From Inquilinus sp042743185 (GTDB lineage Bacteria; Pseudomonadota; Alphaproteobacteria; DSM-16000; Inquilinaceae), in assembly GCF_042743185.1 (NCBI RefSeq), contig NZ_JBHYMS010000028.1, positions 20,804 to 84,803 of the forward strand: DNA of 64,000 nucleotides. The letters run 5' to 3'. Every line of letters begins with the position of its first letter. The first letter of the stretch is position 1. The notes beneath the pieces are model-generated. The model was not told where the DNA came from, made no database searches, and was given only the letters and a program-made list of their open reading frames with translations. Both the position numbers and the translations under genes were made by a program. Positions 15,673 to 24,618 of this stretch are shown here, one piece after another.

Positions 15673-17188
15673 CTGCGGGCAGCGGCGCGCTTCCCGTCGC
15701 CCGGCCCTTGAAGACGGCCAGGCACCTGGTCCGCAGCCACAGCCCGTCCTCGCCCCACAGCACCCGGCTGGGCACGGCCAGCACCGCCGCGACGGCCGCC
15801 GCGACGGCGACGGCGGCGAGGCCCAGCACTGCCGCCGGGGGCAGGGCCGCGCCGACGGCGAACACGACGGCCCCGGCGACGCCGGCGAAGACCAGCGCCA
15901 TCAGGCATCCCGGCAGATGCGCCATCAGGAATGCCCCGACGCCCATCCCGGTCAGCCGGAGCGTCACGCCGGCGAGCACGATGCTGTTCAGGGTGATCGC
16001 GATGGTCACGACCGCGGCGATGCCGGTGATGCCGTAGGGAACCGCCAGCCAGGAGCCGCCGATCACGATCGCGGCATAGGCGATCTGGACCAGGACGAAG
16101 GTGTAGACTTGGCCCCGCGCGAACTGGACGGAGTTGCTGACCCGGTAGGACAGGCGCGAGAAGGTGGACACGGACAGGATGACGAAGGGCAGCACCGTGT
16201 GATGCCATTGCGGCCCGAGCAGGACGTCGATGATCTGCGGCGCCAGCACGACCATCAGCGCCGTCATCGGCATGCCGATCAGTGCGGTCAGCTCGATCCC
16301 CCGCCGATAGGCCGCCCGCAGCCGCTGCGGTTCGCCCTGCACGCGCGACAGCGAGGACAAGGCGACCTTCGACGCCGCCATCTCGTACAGGCCGCCCGGC
16401 AGCGAGGCCAGCTTGTAGGCGCGGTCGTAGAGACCCAGCGCGTCGCCGCCGATCAGCCGCCCGATGACGAGCTTGTCGCCGCTCAGCGCCACGTAGTTGA
16501 CGATCCGTCCCAGCGACAGGCCGCCGCCGAACCGCGCCAGGTCCAGCAGCGACCGCAGGTGCAGCATGGGCCGGAGATCATGCCTGGCCAGCACCATCAC
16601 CAGCAGCATGTTGATCAGGCTCTGGCCGATGAAGCCGCCCGCCAGCGACCAGTATCCCCAGCCGCGATAGGCCATGACGATCGAGACGAGGCCATATCCG
16701 AGGATGTATGACAGGATCTTGATCGTGGCGAGACGCCGGAACTGCAGATGCCGGGACAGCAGATTCTCGGAGACGGTCGACAACCCCTGCCAGACGAAGA
16801 CGACCCCGAGCAGCTGGGTCACCTGCTCCACCTGCGGCAGGCGGAAGAAGCCGGCGATCGGCCCGGACAGGAGGTAGATCGCGAGGCACAGCAGGGCGCC
16901 CAGCAGCGTGCTGGCGGTGAACGCCGTGCGTATGTGTCTGGAGTCCAGCTCCTTGCGCTGGATCAGCGCGGGTCCCAGCGCCAGGTCGGAGAACAGCATG
17001 GAGAAGGCGATGATGACGTTGGACGCCGCGGCGATGCCGAAATCGGCGGGCGTCAGCAGCCTGGCGAGGACCGCCAGGCAGACGATCTGCATGATCATCT
17101 GCGCCGCCGACGCACCGCCCATCCAGAGCATCCCGCCCAGCGTGCGCTCGCTCAGGGACTTGCCGGCAGCCGGCCCGGGGGCGCTCAT
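15665..17188 (-). CDS. wzx: Polysaccharide flippase, Wzx/WzxC type
   Basis: From ATG 17188 the 507-aa product is an integral membrane protein with about fourteen hydrophobic segments. The start RTLGGMLWMGGASAAQMIMQ and the motif ARLLTPADFGIAAAS are typical of the WzxC/polysaccharide-synthesis family, and YDRAYKLASLPGGLYEMA in the middle supports this. It would flip lipid-linked repeat units to the periplasm for the polymerase. Its start overlaps the MurB-like gene stop by 4 bp (ATGA), tying it to the sugar-nucleotide genes upstream. Confidence 0.93.
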   Translation of the reverse strand: MSAPGPAAGKSLSERTLGGMLWMGGASAAQMIMQIVCLAVLARLLTPADFGIAAASNVIIAFSMLFSDLALGPALIQRKELDSRHIRTAFTASTLLGALLCLAIYLLSGPIAGFFRLPQVEQVTQLLGVVFVWQGLSTVSENLLSRHLQFRRLATIKILSYILGYGLVSIVMAYRGWGYWSLAGGFIGQSLINMLLVMVLARHDLRPMLHLRSLLDLARFGGGLSLGRIVNYVALSGDKLVIGRLIGGDALGLYDRAYKLASLPGGLYEMAASKVALSSLSRVQGEPQRLRAAYRRGIELTALIGMPMTALMVVLAPQIIDVLLGPQWHHTVLPFVILSVSTFSRLSYRVSNSVQFARGQVYTFVLVQIAYAAIVIGGSWLAVPYGITGIAAVVTIAITLNSIVLAGVTLRLTGMGVGAFLMAHLPGCLMALVFAGVAGAVVFAVGAALPPAAVLGLAAVAVAAAVAAVLAVPSRVLWGEDGLWLRTRCLAVFKGRATGSAPLPAVK

Positions 17189-18207
17189 GACGGCTGTCCC
17201 GCCCGCTCCGTCGGCGCCATCTCGTGGGCCGGCCGCAGGGTCCCGTCCGGCCCGACATGGCGGACCTCGCAGTTCAGCCAGAAGCCGGTGCGGTCGAAGA
17301 CCGTGCTGCGCGCGATGCCGATCAGCGTCAGGATGTCCCGCGCCGTCGCGCCCCCGAGATTGACGATGAAGTTGGCATGGAGGGGGGAGATCTGCGCCTG
17401 GCCGGCCCGCAGCCCCTTCAGCCCCGCCTGCTCGATGGCGTGCCCTGGCGGGCCGACGGTCGCGTACATCGCCGGGTCGCTCAGGAAGACCGAGCCGCAG
17501 TTCGGCAGCTTCAGCGGGAACTTGCGGCGCCGCGACGCCATGATGTCGATGATCGTCCGCCGGATGGCCCGCGCATCGCCGCGTTCGAGCACCAGCTCCG
17601 CCGCCGTGATCACCACGAAGCGGTCCTGCATCGCCGAGCGGCGGTAGGCGAAGCGGCAATCCGCCTGGCCGAGGATGGCGGCCTCGCCCCGCTCGTCGAT
17701 CGTCCAGACCCGGCTGACATGCTCGCCGATGCCGCGGCGCTGGCTGCCGCCGTTCATCATCACGAGGCCGCCGAGCGTACCCGGAATGCCGGCCGTATGC
17801 TCGATGCCCGACAGCCCGGCACGGCCCACGGTCGCCGCGAGATAGGGCATCCAGACCCCGGCCTGGGCGGTCACGGTGGTCCCGGCGATCGAGACGTCGG
17901 CCATGCGCCGCCCGATCTGCATCATGACGCCCCGGAATCCCTCGTCGGCGAACAGCAGGTTGCTGGTATCGCCGACGACCAGGAGCGGCACCTCGGCCGA
18001 CCGGCAGAGCTGCAGGACGCCCGAGATCTCTTCGGCCGATTGCGGTTCCACCAGGACGTCGGCGGGACCGCCCACCTTCCAGCGGGAGATCCCGGCCAGG
18101 GAGACGGATCGTCGGGCGCGGCCGGGACACAGCCGGTCCAGTGCCGCGAACAGGCCGACGGGCATTGCCCGGCCCGATCCGGTCACGCCGTCAGCATACA
18201 TGGGCAT
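17185..18207 (-). CDS. murB: MurB-like UDP-N-acetylenolpyruvoylglucosamine reductase in polysaccharide locus
   Basis: From ATG 18207 (alternatives 18201 and 18165) the product has 340 residues. It is an FAD enzyme of the MurB fold: RWKVGGPADVLVEP, GDTSNLLF (usual GxGSN changed to GDTSN), then AGIPGTLGG. Catalytic residues are all present: the arginine of CRFAYRRS (R189), the proton-donor serine of PNCGSVF (S239) and the glutamate of NCEVRHVG (E314). It should reduce an enolpyruvyl UDP-sugar to the lactyl ether. It lies between the epimerase and flippase genes with overlaps at both ends, not in a cell-wall cluster, so a dedicated polysaccharide role is likely. Confidence 0.88.
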   Translation of the reverse strand: MPMYADGVTGSGRAMPVGLFAALDRLCPGRARRSVSLAGISRWKVGGPADVLVEPQSAEEISGVLQLCRSAEVPLLVVGDTSNLLFADEGFRGVMMQIGRRMADVSIAGTTVTAQAGVWMPYLAATVGRAGLSGIEHTAGIPGTLGGLVMMNGGSQRRGIGEHVSRVWTIDERGEAAILGQADCRFAYRRSAMQDRFVVITAAELVLERGDARAIRRTIIDIMASRRRKFPLKLPNCGSVFLSDPAMYATVGPPGHAIEQAGLKGLRAGQAQISPLHANFIVNLGGATARDILTLIGIARSTVFDRTGFWLNCEVRHVGPDGTLRPAHEMAPTERAGQPS

Positions 18208-19222
18208 GGTTCCGCCCGGCCGCCGTTCCGGAGCCGCCGCCCGGCGCGGGAACGGAGAAATACTCCCGGTACCACGAGACGAAGCGCGGCACGCCTTCGT
18301 CGATCGTCGTCGTCGGCCGGAAGCCGATGTCGCGCTCGATCGATTCGATGTCGGCATAGGTCTCCGGCACCTCGCCCGGCTGCATCGGCAGGAACTCGCA
18401 GACCGCCTTCCTGCCGACCGCGGCCTCGATCAGGCCGATCAGCCGCATCAGGTTCTCGGAGCGGTGGTTGCCGATGTTGTAGATCCGGTGCGGAGGGTCC
18501 GCCGTCTCGCCCGGCGGGGCGGCGAGGACGCCGAGGATGCCGCGGACGATGTCGTCGACATAGGTGAAGTCGCGTCGCATCTCGCCGTGGTTGAAGACCT
18601 TGATGGGCTGGCCTTCGAGGATGGCCTTGGTGAAGATGAACAGCGCCATGTCCGGCCTGCCCCAGGGGCCGTAGACCGTGAAGAACCGCAGGCCGGTGGC
18701 GGGAAGCCGGTAGAGATGGCTGTAGGTGTGCGCCATCAGCTCGTTGGCCTTCTTGGTCGCCGCGTAGAGCGACATCGGCGTGTCCGTGCGGTCCTCGGTC
18801 GAGAACGGGACCTTGCGGTTGGCCCCGTAGACCGAAGACGAGCTGGCATAGACGAAGTGCTCGACATCCAGCCGTCGCGCCGTCTCCAGCATCACCAGAT
18901 GGCCTTCGACGTTGGATCGGGTATAGGCGTATGGATTGACCATCGAATGGCGGACGCCGGCCTGCGCCGCGAGGTGGACGATGCGGCGGATTCCCGTCGA
19001 TCCCGCCGCCAGCGCCTCCATCGCCGACCGGTCGGCGATGTCGGCCTGATGGAAGGTGAAGCCCTGCCGGCCCGTCAGCATGGCCAGCCTGTCCGATTTG
19101 AGTTTCGGATCATAATAGTCGTTCAGGCTGTCGATTCCGACGACCTCCTCGCCCCGGTCGAGCAAGGCCTTCGCGGTGTGGAATCCGATGAATCCCGCGG
19201 CTCCTGTCACCAGGATGGCCAT
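18191..19222 (-). CDS. UDP-glucuronate 4-epimerase-like (SDR family)
   Basis: The 343-aa product is an extended short-chain dehydrogenase: TGAAGFIGFHTAKALLDRG binds NAD, and YAATKKANE holds the Tyr-x3-Lys pair. The segment GIDSLNDYYDPKLKSDRL after strand two is characteristic of UDP-glucuronate 4-epimerases (LpsL/Cap1J type). That function fits ugd in this locus, which makes UDP-glucuronate; the product would be UDP-galacturonate. The MurB-like gene begins before its stop codon (17-bp overlap) and the MurA-like gene ends 63 bp upstream. Confidence 0.9.
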   Translation of the reverse strand: MAILVTGAAGFIGFHTAKALLDRGEEVVGIDSLNDYYDPKLKSDRLAMLTGRQGFTFHQADIADRSAMEALAAGSTGIRRIVHLAAQAGVRHSMVNPYAYTRSNVEGHLVMLETARRLDVEHFVYASSSSVYGANRKVPFSTEDRTDTPMSLYAATKKANELMAHTYSHLYRLPATGLRFFTVYGPWGRPDMALFIFTKAILEGQPIKVFNHGEMRRDFTYVDDIVRGILGVLAAPPGETADPPHRIYNIGNHRSENLMRLIGLIEAAVGRKAVCEFLPMQPGEVPETYADIESIERDIGFRPTTTIDEGVPRFVSWYREYFSVPAPGGGSGTAAGRNHAHVC

Positions 19223-19285
19223 GACGTCGCCTTCCTTCCCGTGCGCCGGCCGGCCGGCCGATGATGCATGCTCGAGCCCGGCGGC

Positions 19286-20566
19286 TCAGCCGACCACCGG
19301 CTCCGGCACGGTGACGCGCCCGCCCAAGGCGGACATCTTCGCGATCAGATTGCAATAGCCTCGATCGATCTGCCACGCATCCTCGATCATGGTCTCTCCG
19401 TCGGCCACCAGGCCCGCCAGGACCAGGGCGGCGCCGGCGCGCAGATCGGCGGCGCGGACCCGGGCGCCTTTCAGGGGGCGGCCGCCGGTCACCTTGAGGA
19501 GGTTGCCCGAGACCTCGCTTTCGACCCCCATCTTGGCCAGTTCGGCGGCATATTGGTAGCGGCCGGGGAAGCGGAGGTCGATCAGCCGGGATTCTCCCTG
19601 GGCGCAGGCGCCGTAGACGGCGAAGAGCGGCTGCATGTCCGAATTGATGCCGGGATAGGGACCGGTGCTGATCTCCACCGGATAAGGGGTGCCGCCGCGG
19701 ACGATGATGCCGTCCGGCCCGGTGTAGAATTTGGCGCCGCTCTCGCGCAGGAAGATCAGGGGCACTTCGAGATCCACCATCGGGAAGTTGCGGATCTCGA
19801 CGTCGCCGCGCGTGATCACCGAGGCCATCAGCCAGGTCAGCGCCTCGACATTGTCGGGCAGGACGTCGTACCGGGTGCCGGTCAGCCCGTCGCGGCCGCG
19901 GACCACGATGCTCTGCTGGCCCAGGACCTCGATATCGGCGCCCATCGAGCGCAGGAACCTGATGAGATCGATGATCTCCGGCCGGATATGCGGGTTCCAG
20001 ATCGTGGTCACGCCCTTGGCCAGCGACCCGCAGATGATCGCGTTCTCGGTGGCGCCGGTCGACCGGATCGGAAGGTGGATGTCGGCGCCGATCAGGCCGC
20101 GCGGCGCCTCGGCGCACAGCATCGATCCGTCCTGGTAGACCCGTGCGCCCAGCCGCTCAAGCAGCATGACGTGAAGATCGTATTTGCGGTCGCCGGTCTC
20201 GCCGATGCTGCAGCCGCCGGGAAGCGGCACCGCGCCGGCCCCGGTGCGGGCCGTCAGGGCCCCCAGGATCAGGAGCGTGTTGCGGATGGACCGCCCCGGC
20301 CAGTCGAGGGCGGAGGAGGGCGGTGCCGACTCGCGGATCACGATCTCCGTCTCCCCGACGGTGCAGGTCTTCCCCAGGACCTTCAGCATCTCGGCATGGA
20401 TCTGCGCGTCCAGCAGGGCGGAGGGGAAATTCGTCAGATGGACGTCCTCGGCCGTCAGCAGGGATGCGGCCAGGAGGCGCAAGGCGCTGTTCTTGGCGCC
20501 GCTGACGGTGACGCTGCCTTCCAGCCGCGAGGGCCGGACCGCATATGCCGCACTTTCTCTGATCAT
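19286..20566 (-). CDS. murA: MurA-like enolpyruvyl transferase in polysaccharide locus
   Basis: From ATG 20566 the product has 426 residues, close to the 419 of E. coli MurA. It keeps K25 and N26 in VSGAKNSALR, R95 of SIRNT, the catalytic cysteine C119 in LPGGCSIG, D310 in NSDMQ, R376 in DLRAG and R402 in IDRGY. It should transfer enolpyruvate from PEP to the 3-OH of UDP-GlcNAc or a related sugar. The loop right after C119 reads GETGDRKYDLH instead of GARPVDLH, three residues longer, so substrate choice may differ. Its partner MurB-like gene lies two genes downstream. Confidence 0.9.
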   Translation of the reverse strand: MIRESAAYAVRPSRLEGSVTVSGAKNSALRLLAASLLTAEDVHLTNFPSALLDAQIHAEMLKVLGKTCTVGETEIVIRESAPPSSALDWPGRSIRNTLLILGALTARTGAGAVPLPGGCSIGETGDRKYDLHVMLLERLGARVYQDGSMLCAEAPRGLIGADIHLPIRSTGATENAIICGSLAKGVTTIWNPHIRPEIIDLIRFLRSMGADIEVLGQQSIVVRGRDGLTGTRYDVLPDNVEALTWLMASVITRGDVEIRNFPMVDLEVPLIFLRESGAKFYTGPDGIIVRGGTPYPVEISTGPYPGINSDMQPLFAVYGACAQGESRLIDLRFPGRYQYAAELAKMGVESEVSGNLLKVTGGRPLKGARVRAADLRAGAALVLAGLVADGETMIEDAWQIDRGYCNLIAKMSALGGRVTVPEPVVG

Positions 20567-20604
20567 CCCCCGACTCCCGAACCATCCGCGATGCAAGCCG
20601 CACA

Positions 20605-20669
20605 TGACATCGCACAAAACCGGCCGCATTGTGACGTCGCAAAAGAGCATGAATCCCGGTTATGTCGCA
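20605..20669. repeat. Three spaced repeats of a TCGCA motif upstream of the murA-like gene
   Basis: TGACATCGCA (20605-20614), TGACGTCGCA (20632-20641) and TTATGTCGCA (20660-20669) recur 27-28 bp apart. They lie in the 179-bp gap between the polymerase and MurA-like genes, upstream of the latter. Regular spacing suggests a regulator binding one DNA face, but the third copy is only half matched. Confidence 0.35.
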
Positions 20670-20745
20670 ATGCAAGCGGCGGCCTTTTCGCGGCTGGCGC
20701 ATTATCGCAGTCGCCCGGTCGGCCGGCCCCCAGGCCGTGCGCTCT

Positions 20746-22056
20746 TCAGTTGGTTCCGTGTACTGGCGTACCTTTGATCCGCGTCCTGGTCGAATGGGCC
20801 TCCAACTGGGGCGACAGGCGGGCCACGCAAATGAAAACCACAAATACCATCGCAGCCGCGCGCCCGATGAGCGACGGATTTGTAAATCCTGCCATCAGCC
20901 AGAAGAGGTATGTCACGTATATCGCCGAGCAGACAAGCGCGTCTCTGGATCGGACAAGGGAGATGAAGCTTGCCATGAAAAGCAATATAGGAATAATGCC
21001 GATTAGCCCATACTGCATGGCAGTGGCCATTATCTGTAATTCGTAACTATAAGGAGAGTTCTTCGACCGGACCAGGCGAGAGACATAGGTTGCTAATCCT
21101 TTGCCGAGCAAAGGGTCTTCGACAATGGCTTCAGTCAAAGCGTGTTGTTGGTTGATCCTAATGTTATCGGAATGCTCGACAGAGTAAGAAAAAAAGCGCT
21201 CCTCGACCGCATCCACGATAGCTTGATTGGATGCGGCAGCGCCGACCACTATCGTGGCGATGATCGCGAGAGCGAAGAACAGCCGCCTGCCCATGATAAG
21301 GGTTGCAAAAAGCACCGCCAGAAACGTAACAGCCCAGAGATACCGTGAGTAAGCTATAAGAACGGCAATCATGAGCAGTATGATGGCGATAATTTGGAAA
21401 AGTTTCGAAATTCTGACGCCGAGTTTTGGTGCCGCAAGAGTGCAGAATAATACTATCGGAATGCCAAAGTCCGGTGGCAGATTGATTCTTATCAGTCCAA
21501 AAACTATGCCAGTGCTGATGAATGCAGCGCCAAGCGTCTGTCGCACAGTGGTAAAAAGAAGCTGAGTCTGGATAATTTCGAACGCGACAAACACATCGAT
21601 GATGATTTTTACCACGCTGTATATGACCAGTGCATAAATTGCACTTTTGATCACGTATTGGCTATCGACGATGCCATTGTTCAGGCAGTGGTAAAATATC
21701 CATATAATATATATAGTCGAGGCAAAGGTCATTGCAAATTTCAATTGTATGCCAGTTGCGTACGTAGAATCAGAGAAAGAAGTGAAGGATGCGATCACGG
21801 ACACAGCAGTAACAGATAGTACTAAAGCGAGGCATCCATAACTGTAATTGATTTGGAAGTTTTTAATTGCGGCATCTTTTACTACAAATAGAGTTAAAAT
21901 AAATAGAAAGACCAACTGCAGCGCCAATACGGCGATCGAATTGCCCAGGCCGAGAACGATTGCGACAAAGAGGACGAGGACAGTAGCTTTGATCGCTGCC
22001 GTTTCCAGGCGCGACCTTGGCGCAACCGACGAGCTATCGATATGGCGTGGCGTCAT
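20746..22056 (-). CDS. wzy: O-antigen/exopolysaccharide polymerase, Wzy-like
   Basis: From ATG 22056 the 436-aa product is a membrane protein with about eleven hydrophobic segments and a long soluble loop (about residues 270-345). That loop contains HALTEAIVEDPLLGKGLATY, the region conserved in Wzy_C/O-antigen ligase and polymerase proteins. It would link repeat units in the periplasm. The DNA is clearly richer in A and T than its neighbours, common for wzy genes and a sign of separate acquisition. It overlaps the chain-length gene stop by 4 bp (ATGA). Confidence 0.85.
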   Translation of the reverse strand: MTPRHIDSSSVAPRSRLETAAIKATVLVLFVAIVLGLGNSIAVLALQLVFLFILTLFVVKDAAIKNFQINYSYGCLALVLSVTAVSVIASFTSFSDSTYATGIQLKFAMTFASTIYIIWIFYHCLNNGIVDSQYVIKSAIYALVIYSVVKIIIDVFVAFEIIQTQLLFTTVRQTLGAAFISTGIVFGLIRINLPPDFGIPIVLFCTLAAPKLGVRISKLFQIIAIILLMIAVLIAYSRYLWAVTFLAVLFATLIMGRRLFFALAIIATIVVGAAASNQAIVDAVEERFFSYSVEHSDNIRINQQHALTEAIVEDPLLGKGLATYVSRLVRSKNSPYSYELQIMATAMQYGLIGIIPILLFMASFISLVRSRDALVCSAIYVTYLFWLMAGFTNPSLIGRAAAMVFVVFICVARLSPQLEAHSTRTRIKGTPVHGTN

Positions 22057-23027
22057 CGATCGGTTCTGATCCAGCGACCAAAGAAGATGATCGAGAAAGC
22101 GACAATGGGACCGAGGATGAATCCCAACAGGGCGGCCAGCAGAACAGGAGGCTTGGTCGGGAGGCTCGAAACGCTCGTGCTTCCCCAAACCCGGACGGCG
22201 TACTTCGTGCTTTCGTCGATCAGCGTCTTGTTGAGGACGACGTTGATCAGATAGGACCGAAGGGCGTTGGCGACTTCGAGGTTCGCCGCCTCCGCGATTC
22301 TTCTCGTGATGAAGGCGACTTGCGACTGATAGGCCTCTTCGTTGGCCTCCTTGAGATAGCGGTCGCCTTCGGCGGTGACGATATCCACGACCCGGGCGGC
22401 AATCGCCGGATCCCGATGGTCGAAAGAGACTTCCACGAAGTCGGTGGTCGTGTCGGGGCGCAGGATGATATTGTTGTTCAGGTAGTTGGAAACATCGTAT
22501 TCATCGGGCGGGGCCCATGCCTGATATCCGAACAGTTCCCTCAGCCACATCGTGATCGTATTGGTCACGCCCTTGGGCGCGATCCACTGTTGTCCATCCC
22601 ACCGATCAGCGAAAATCAGCTTCGCGAAATCGCCCCTGTCCATGAGTCTTCTGGCAAAGCCCGGCGTTGAAATGATGTAGATGTACTTGTCGGTGGGCTT
22701 GGTCGGGCCGCCAAACGATATCGGCAGGGAGATTCCGAGCGACGATATACCCGACGGCGCGGAAGCCTGGCTGTCCAGCGCCGCCGACCCGATCGTGACG
22801 GACGCCGTGTATTTCGGGGTGGTGGTCGCCAGATAGACGGCGGTCAGCACCCAGATGAGGGCGGTGACGGCGACGAGGATGCGGAACTCCCCTCTCGGAA
22901 TCCTCCGAACGGTTCTGGCCTCCGTCTCGCTCCGGCCAGGGGGGAGATGTGGCGTCTCATCACCTTCGGCGGCGGCATTCCTCAACATCATAGGGCGATC
23001 CCGGCCTTTCCCCTCGTTGCTCAGCAT
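22053..23027 (-). CDS. Chain-length determinant/polysaccharide co-polymerase (Wzz-like)
   Basis: The product (324 aa from ATG 23027; 22991 and 22988 are other starts) has a cytoplasmic N-terminus, one transmembrane helix (FRILVAVTALIWVLTAVYLA), a large periplasmic part and a second helix near the C-terminus (VLLAALLGFILGPIVAFSII). This is the Wzz/GumC co-polymerase layout. No tyrosine-kinase domain is fused. It should set chain length together with the polymerase, whose gene begins within its stop codon. Confidence 0.85.
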   Translation of the reverse strand: MLSNEGKGRDRPMMLRNAAAEGDETPHLPPGRSETEARTVRRIPRGEFRILVAVTALIWVLTAVYLATTTPKYTASVTIGSAALDSQASAPSGISSLGISLPISFGGPTKPTDKYIYIISTPGFARRLMDRGDFAKLIFADRWDGQQWIAPKGVTNTITMWLRELFGYQAWAPPDEYDVSNYLNNNIILRPDTTTDFVEVSFDHRDPAIAARVVDIVTAEGDRYLKEANEEAYQSQVAFITRRIAEAANLEVANALRSYLINVVLNKTLIDESTKYAVRVWGSTSVSSLPTKPPVLLAALLGFILGPIVAFSIIFFGRWIRTDR

Positions 23028-23540
23028 CGGTTTCCCGCCTCTGCCGCGGTGGAGGCGGCAGGTCTCGGGACACGTGGGCCGAGACAAGCATCGCCGCGTA
23101 TCAACCCTCGGATCCGCATCATGTCAAGACCTGGGAATTCCCGCCATTCGGCCGGAAGCACCGCTCCGGAGGTGCTCCGGGTCCCGTTGCAGGTGTCCGG
23201 AAGGGGGGTGTCGGTCGCCAAGCGATCCGTCGCTTCGGCCGCCGCGACGGCTTCGGATTGCCGCGCCCGGGCCATCCTCGCTGCGGCCGTCCGGAGGACG
23301 GGTTGCAGGGGGCGCGGTCGGCGAAGGTGACACGGGCGCCGAAGCGCATCCGCCCGCGGCCGGACGCGCCTCGGCCCGGTTTTCGGTCCTGCCGCCCGGG
23401 CTATTGACAGCCGGGCGGCATGCCGCTTCAACGTCGGCGGAGGGTCGCCGGCGACAAGATCCCTTGCCTGGAAAGAGCCCAATGCGCGAGGCATACATGA
23501 AAATCTCTTTCGGTGAGCGATTTCGGGCGGGGAGGTGATG
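23028..23540. other. Divergent intergenic region
   Basis: About 510 bp between the Wzz-like gene and a divergent glycosyltransferase gene. I see no believable gene, repeat or operator. It should hold the promoter of the six-gene minus-strand unit (chain length, polymerase, MurA-like, epimerase, MurB-like, flippase). Confidence 0.5.
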
Positions 23541-24602
23541 ATGGAAGCACAGCAGGCCCGCCCCCTCGTCTCCATCATCACCGTCTACTATAACCGCGGC
23601 GATCTCGTGGCAGATTCGATCGAAAGCCTGCTGTCGCAGACCCACCGCACCATCGAGATCATCGCCGTCGACGACGGTTCCACCGACGACACCTACGACC
23701 GGTTGCGGGCCTTCGACGACGAACGGTTGACCGTGGTCCGGCACCAGAACCAGGGTTTCGTCGGTTCGATCCGCAAGGGGATCGAGATGGCCGGGGGGCA
23801 GGTCATCGCCATCCACGGATCGGGCGACATCTCGCATCCCGATCGCATCGCGCGCCAGCTCGCCGTTCTGGAGCAGAGGCCGGATGTCGGGGTGGTCGGA
23901 TGCTATGTCGAAAACCGCAACCTGCTGCGGAAGCAATCGACCTTGCACATGCCCAAGGTCGGGCCCGATGCCGGCCGGCAACTGGCGGAAGCGAATTTCC
24001 TGACGCATGGCGAGGTCATGTTCCGGAAGCGGGTCTATGATGCCGTGGGCGGCTACCGGACCTTCTTCCGGCAGGCGCAGGATCGGGACCTGTGGCTGCG
24101 GATGTCCGAGCAGACCGGCTTCCATATCGTCCCGGAATTCCTCTACACGCGCTTCATCCGCTCCGACGGCGTGACAGGCGCGCGTCCGGAACGGCTTGCC
24201 GCCCATATCCTGCTGTCGAGCCTCGCGGTCCATTGCTACGAGGCCCGGCGCCGGAACGAGCCGGATCCGCTCGATGCAGGCCGCTTCGAGTCGTTGATGT
24301 CGGTCCTTCTGAACCGCGCGGAAAGCATGGTCCTCGCGCGCTGTGCGACCGAACTGGCGATCGCCGGCCGGTATGACGAGGCCGATGCGCTGTTCCGGAG
24401 GTCGCTCGCCTCGCGCTCCCTGGCGATTCCGCTGGTCCTGTTCGGCCTGTTCAAGGCGACGCGGTTCGCCGGCAGCCGGCTGCAGAGCCGCTTCCTCCGG
24501 TTCCTGATGGCGCGCTGGTACGACGTGAAGGACCGCAGAGAGCGTCGGAGAGCCCGGCAGGCCGCTGCAAGCGGGCAGCTCGCCTTGCCCGCCGGGGAAT
24601 GA
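23541..24602 (+). CDS. GT2 glycosyltransferase
   Basis: GTG 23535, ATG 23538 and ATG 23541 are in frame. I choose 23541 because GGAGG at 23531-23535 then lies 5 nt away; this gives 353 residues. The GT-A domain shows VSIITVYYNRGDLVADSIESL, VDDGSTDDT and a HGSGDISHPDRI segment in the DxD position. GEVMFRKRVYDAVGGYRTFFRQAQDRDLWLR is the acceptor-side motif with the catalytic Asp pair. The basic C-terminal 100 residues resemble helical repeats. It is the third glycosyltransferase of the locus. Confidence 0.92.
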   Translation: MEAQQARPLVSIITVYYNRGDLVADSIESLLSQTHRTIEIIAVDDGSTDDTYDRLRAFDDERLTVVRHQNQGFVGSIRKGIEMAGGQVIAIHGSGDISHPDRIARQLAVLEQRPDVGVVGCYVENRNLLRKQSTLHMPKVGPDAGRQLAEANFLTHGEVMFRKRVYDAVGGYRTFFRQAQDRDLWLRMSEQTGFHIVPEFLYTRFIRSDGVTGARPERLAAHILLSSLAVHCYEARRRNEPDPLDAGRFESLMSVLLNRAESMVLARCATELAIAGRYDEADALFRRSLASRSLAIPLVLFGLFKATRFAGSRLQSRFLRFLMARWYDVKDRRERRRARQAAASGQLALPAGE

Positions 24603-24618
24603 ATGAGGGCAGGGAAGC

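Noticed and set aside
15665..18130. Single 821-codon frame spanning the MurB-like and flippase genes
   Set aside because: The first 314 codons are out of frame with the recognised MurB-like protein. Only the part from 17188 is real (flippase).
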